NCBI GenBank assembly: GCA_013396655.1
Contig: WBMV01000085.1
Location: forward strand, 1 to 64,000
Direction: 5' to 3'
DNA: 64,000 nt
DNA from: Campylorhamphus procurvoides
Lineage: Eukaryota; Chordata; Aves; Passeriformes; Dendrocolaptidae
The notes under the pieces were generated by a model. That model did no database searches. It was not told the origin of the DNA and saw nothing but the letters and a program-made list of their open reading frames with translations. Positions within the stretch are counted from its first letter, which is position 1. Each line of letters opens with the position of its first letter. Of this stretch, positions 63,445-64,000 are shown in pieces. A program made the translations under genes and the position numbers.

Positions 63445-63450
63445 TACAGA

Positions 63451-63700
63451 GGTTGAAAGGAGCTAATACTTAAGAACTGAAAGCGGCTGAAGTGATTGTT
63501 CAAATTAATCTCATGGGCAAACAATCCACTGTGATCTCTTAATATTAAAAAATATTAGCATCTTTAAATTATTTTTCTGTGTCTGGTGATATACTCCATT
63601 GTTTTCTCAGAGTTAGTTAATACCTTTTTTTATGGTGCGATTTTTTCATGGGTTAGATATTCCAGAGGCAAAGTGCTGTGGTTGAATACCATAAATTGAA
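63451..63700. other. Short unique spacer between two CR1 copies
   Basis: About 250 bases without recognised features separate the minus-strand and plus-strand CR1 copies. Confidence 0.6.
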
Positions 63701-63797
63701 CTTGAGCAACCTGATGTAGTAAAAGGTGTCCCTGCCCATGGCAGGAGGTTGGAAGATCTTTGAAAGTCCCCAACCCAAACCATTCTATGAGTCTGTG
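63701..63797 (+). mobile_element. CR1 LINE 3' end fragment, plus strand
   Basis: Matches the avian CR1 3' UTR: CTTGAGCAACCTGATGTAGT, then GGTGTCCCTGCCCATGGCAG, then CCAACCCAAACCATTCTATG and a decayed tail unit (AGTCTGTGA). It is 5'-truncated with no coding content. It belongs to the same CCATGGCAGG-type 3' UTR group as the copy at 38.5 kb and is in the opposite orientation to the larger copy just upstream. Confidence 0.95.
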
Positions 63798-64000
63798 AAA
63801 TTGGATTTTCCTGCTCTGCTCACCTTTTCTGGGTATGCATGCCACTTCTGATGCACACACATACATTCATAGCTTATAGATGCTAATTTCTGTGTATAGT
63901 TCTTACAGTGCATAGACATATGTTTTAAAATTCACACATCTGAGCTCAAAGAGTTTCAGTCTGTAGTTCCAAACTTAGGCATTAATGCAGTTCACTAAAA
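63798..64000. other. Unique non-coding sequence to the window end
   Basis: Nothing recognised. A minus-strand frame that starts here runs into the CR1 fragment and is not a gene. Confidence 0.6.

Larger units (their letters stand above)
61551..63450 (-). mobile_element. CR1 LINE, minus strand, with the reverse transcriptase region missing
   Basis: A roughly 1.9-kb CR1 copy. Reading on minus from 63450 to 61551, it contains the C-terminal part of ORF1 with an esterase-type motif, the ORF2 endonuclease (about 62830-62236) and the linker that normally leads to the reverse transcriptase (about 62235-61602). It then has only the last 50 or so bases of the element (61551-61601), with the ATAGATGATCTTTAAGGTCC block and a degenerate tail. 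A normal CR1 carries well over a kilobase of reverse transcriptase and C-terminal sequence between these points. The coding parts are broken by stops and frameshifts, so the copy is dead. The 5' boundary near 63450 is approximate. Confidence 0.95.

Noticed and set aside
1..64000. Endogenous retrovirus or LTR elements
   Set aside because: No paired long terminal repeats, primer binding site or gag/pol/env-like frames were found by reading.
1..64000. tRNA, rRNA, microRNA or CRISPR features
   Set aside because: No cloverleaf, rRNA signature, known microRNA sequence or regularly spaced direct repeat with unique spacers was recognised. The 19-bp array has no spacers.

Overview
The window looks like non-coding vertebrate nuclear DNA from a bird. 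The sequence is AT-rich and dominated by unique DNA. Every interspersed repeat I can name is a CR1 LINE (chicken repeat 1, a non-LTR retrotransposon) with the avian-type 3' end, in which the motif ATTCTATG is repeated. There are no bacterial features: no dense long ORFs, ribosome binding sites, operons or CRISPR. I recognise no protein-coding gene of the host, no tRNA or rRNA and no known microRNA. The longest open frames (about 150 codons) have no recognisable domain and are what chance gives in 64 kb. The species and the neighbouring gene cannot be named from this sequence.

Layout. 0-2.8 kb: unique DNA with a polypurine tract at 342-454. 2.8-3.5 kb: a high-complexity, regulatory-looking segment (POU octamer and a perfect inverted repeat) followed directly by a 19-bp degenerate minisatellite of about 19 units. 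3.5-14.6 kb: unique DNA with one short CR1 end at 8.25 kb and a 36-bp tandem duplication at 12.07 kb. 14.59-15.77 kb: the only CpG island, broken by a 240-base assembly gap, a 34-base poly(A) run and two single Ns. It has GC boxes, a CCAAT box and a MARE-like palindrome and is the best promoter candidate. 15.8-61.5 kb: mostly unique intergenic or intronic DNA with scattered T-rich tracts broken by G runs, a roughly 575-bp CR1 copy at 38.5 kb, a CR1 end at 44.7 kb, and several AT-rich, homeodomain-site-rich segments that resemble conserved non-coding elements (19.4, 23.6, 32.9, 43.3, 57.3 and 60.5 kb). 61.55-63.8 kb: two CR1 copies in opposite orientation.

The most notable object is the CR1 copy at about 61.55-63.45 kb on the minus strand. 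It keeps the end of ORF1 (with an SGNH/esterase-type motif), the ORF2 endonuclease and the linker after it. It then jumps directly to the last 50 bases of the CR1 3' end, so the whole reverse transcriptase domain is missing. This could be a simple internal deletion, a template-switch product or a member of a non-autonomous subfamily; copy searches would separate these. I found no convincing undescribed biological system. The CpG island and the regulatory-looking segments together suggest a developmental-gene neighbourhood, but that is inference from composition and motifs, not from alignment.
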